Shown here in pieces: positions 30,303 through 31,137 of a DNA stretch of 31,137 bases. The notes under the pieces were generated by a model. It was not told where the DNA came from. It searched no databases and saw only the letters and a list, made by a program, of their open reading frames with translations. A program made the translations under genes and the position numbers. How positions within the stretch are numbered: the stretch's first letter is position 1; each line of letters begins with the position of its first letter. The DNA comes from SIG440 sp045592585 (GTDB lineage: Bacteria > Bacillota > Clostridia > Monoglobales > Monoglobaceae): the NCBI GenBank assembly GCA_045592585.1, contig JAZNVB010000035.1, forward strand, positions 1 through 31,137. The letters are read 5' to 3'.

Positions 30303-31137
30303 TTATTTCTGAGCAGCGATGTATCTGTGAAGAATTGCTGCGATTTCAGCACGTGTTGCATTGTCCTTAGGACAAAGTGTGCTTTCTGTCTTACCATTCA
30401 TTAAACCGCTTCCTACAGCCCAGTTCAAAGCAGAGATTGCGTATTCGTTGATCTCGTCTGCATCTGAAAATGCTGTAAGGTTTTCTTCAAGAGTAACAGC
30501 TTCCATGCCCTTAGCTACTGCATAACGGAACATAATAGCTGCTATCTGTTCGCGAGTGATGTTTGCATCCGGTGCAAACTCTGTTTCTGTAACACCGTTA
30601 ACGATACCGTTCTGCTGTGCCCAGATAACTGCATTTGCATAGTATGCACCCATATCAATGTCAGCAAAGGGGATGCTTCTGTTTGTAGCAGGCTCGCCTT
30701 CGTTTCTGTAAAGGATTGTAACAAGCATAGCTCTTGTAAGAAGTGCATCAGGTGCAAATTCTGTTGCTGTAACACCGTTCATAAGACCCTTTTCGCTAAC
30801 AAATTTAACATCTGCGCTGAACCAGTCTTCTGCCTTTACATCTGTGAATGTAGCAGCCTCTGCAGGTTCGTCTGCTACCGGCTCATCTGTGCCGGGTTCT
30901 TCAGCAACTTCTGCCCACTTTGCATAAAGTGTAAAGCCTTTTGTTACTTCTGCAGCAAAATCATATGCTGTTTCAAAAGTTTCGTCTATGTACCAACCTT
31001 CAAATGTGTAGCCTTCTTTAGTAGGAACTGCCGGCTCTGACACTTTATCATTTTTTTCTACTCTCTGACTTGCTACAGCACTTCCGCCATCTACGTCAAA
31101 CACAACGGTATACTTTGTTACTGATGAGCCACCCGAT
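30303..31137 (-). CDS. SLH-domain surface protein, C-terminal part (5' end outside window)
   Basis: Only the C-terminal portion is present. The reading frame is open to the window edge (SGGSSVTKYTVVFDVDGG across 31104-31137), so the GTG at 31103 is not the true start. First comes an InlB-type / Listeria-Bacteroides repeat of about 70 residues (YTVVFDVDGGSAVAS, GYTFEGWYIDETFETAYDF, LYAKWAE). A short acidic linker (EEPGTDEPVADEPAEAA) follows, then three SLH domains: FTDVKAEDWFSADVKFVSEK, PFADIDMGAYYANAVIWAQQ and AFSDADEINEYAISALNWAV, each with a LTRAM / ITREQIAAIM / ATRAEIAAIL tail. SLH domains anchor proteins to pyruvylated secondary cell wall polymer. It is therefore an exported, wall-bound protein, perhaps an adhesin or S-layer component. 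Its other domains cannot be seen. Confidence 0.93.
   Translation of the reverse strand, partial: SGGSSVTKYTVVFDVDGGSAVASQRVEKNDKVSEPAVPTKEGYTFEGWYIDETFETAYDFAAEVTKGFTLYAKWAEVAEEPGTDEPVADEPAEAATFTDVKAEDWFSADVKFVSEKGLMNGVTATEFAPDALLTRAMLVTILYRNEGEPATNRSIPFADIDMGAYYANAVIWAQQNGIVNGVTETEFAPDANITREQIAAIMFRYAVAKGMEAVTLEENLTAFSDADEINEYAISALNWAVGSGLMNGKTESTLCPKDNATRAEIAAILHRYIAAQK

Noticed and set aside
30303..31103. SLH gene as a complete gene from GTG 31103
   Set aside because: The frame is open through the window edge with continuous InlB-repeat sequence upstream of that GTG; the gene is cut by the window.

Overview
The window looks like a chromosomal segment of a low-to-moderate GC member of the Clostridia (Bacillota), probably an uncultured gut Oscillospirales- or Lachnospirales-like organism. 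The evidence is the strong GGAGG ribosome sites, TTG starts, canonical sigma-A promoters with 17-nt spacers, a GTP-dependent PEP carboxykinase, a clostridial citrate synthase, an SDR-type UxuB, and secreted proteins with InlB-type and SLH repeats. I see no phage, insertion sequence, CRISPR, tRNA or rRNA. The taxonomic placement is inference from gene style.

Layout. 1-1.25 kb: a short reverse-strand gene, possibly truncated, faces an AraC-type regulator. 1.4-5.8 kb: alaS, a HIT protein and citrate synthase run forward. 5.9-11.3 kb is reverse: a TetR-WYL regulator pair, a creatininase-family hydrolase, pckG and proB. dusB runs forward from a promoter back-to-back with that of proB. 12.45-12.77 kb is the most unusual stretch. 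A near-consensus promoter drives a nested, rod-like, highly base-paired RNA that ends in a UUCG-capped terminator, directly upstream of a 1867-residue secreted repeat protein (12.8-18.4 kb). 18.5-22.1 kb: hom-lysC and purC with a long leader. 22.2-26.7 kb: an unknown 144-residue protein, then nagB, nagA, uxuA and uxuB, a probable operon for breaking down amino sugars and hexuronates. 26.8-30.2 kb: a CapA-like protein and an M20 peptidase form a translationally coupled pair, divergent from a LysR regulator with a 22-bp palindrome between the promoters. 30.3 kb to the edge: the C-terminal part of an SLH-domain surface protein.

How it fits together. Housekeeping and central carbon genes (alaS, gltA, pckG, hom-lysC, purC, proB) are interleaved with small regulator-plus-enzyme units. 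The nag-uxu block turns N-acetylglucosamine 6-phosphate and fructuronate/mannonate into glycolytic and KDG intermediates, as expected for an organism using glucuronate- and GlcNAc-containing glycans. Several intergenic spacers are very compact, with promoter -35 boxes lying in or against the previous gene's terminator hairpin. The best candidates for undescribed biology are the structured RNA at 12493-12686 and the paired RNA between uxuA and uxuB at 25717-25873.
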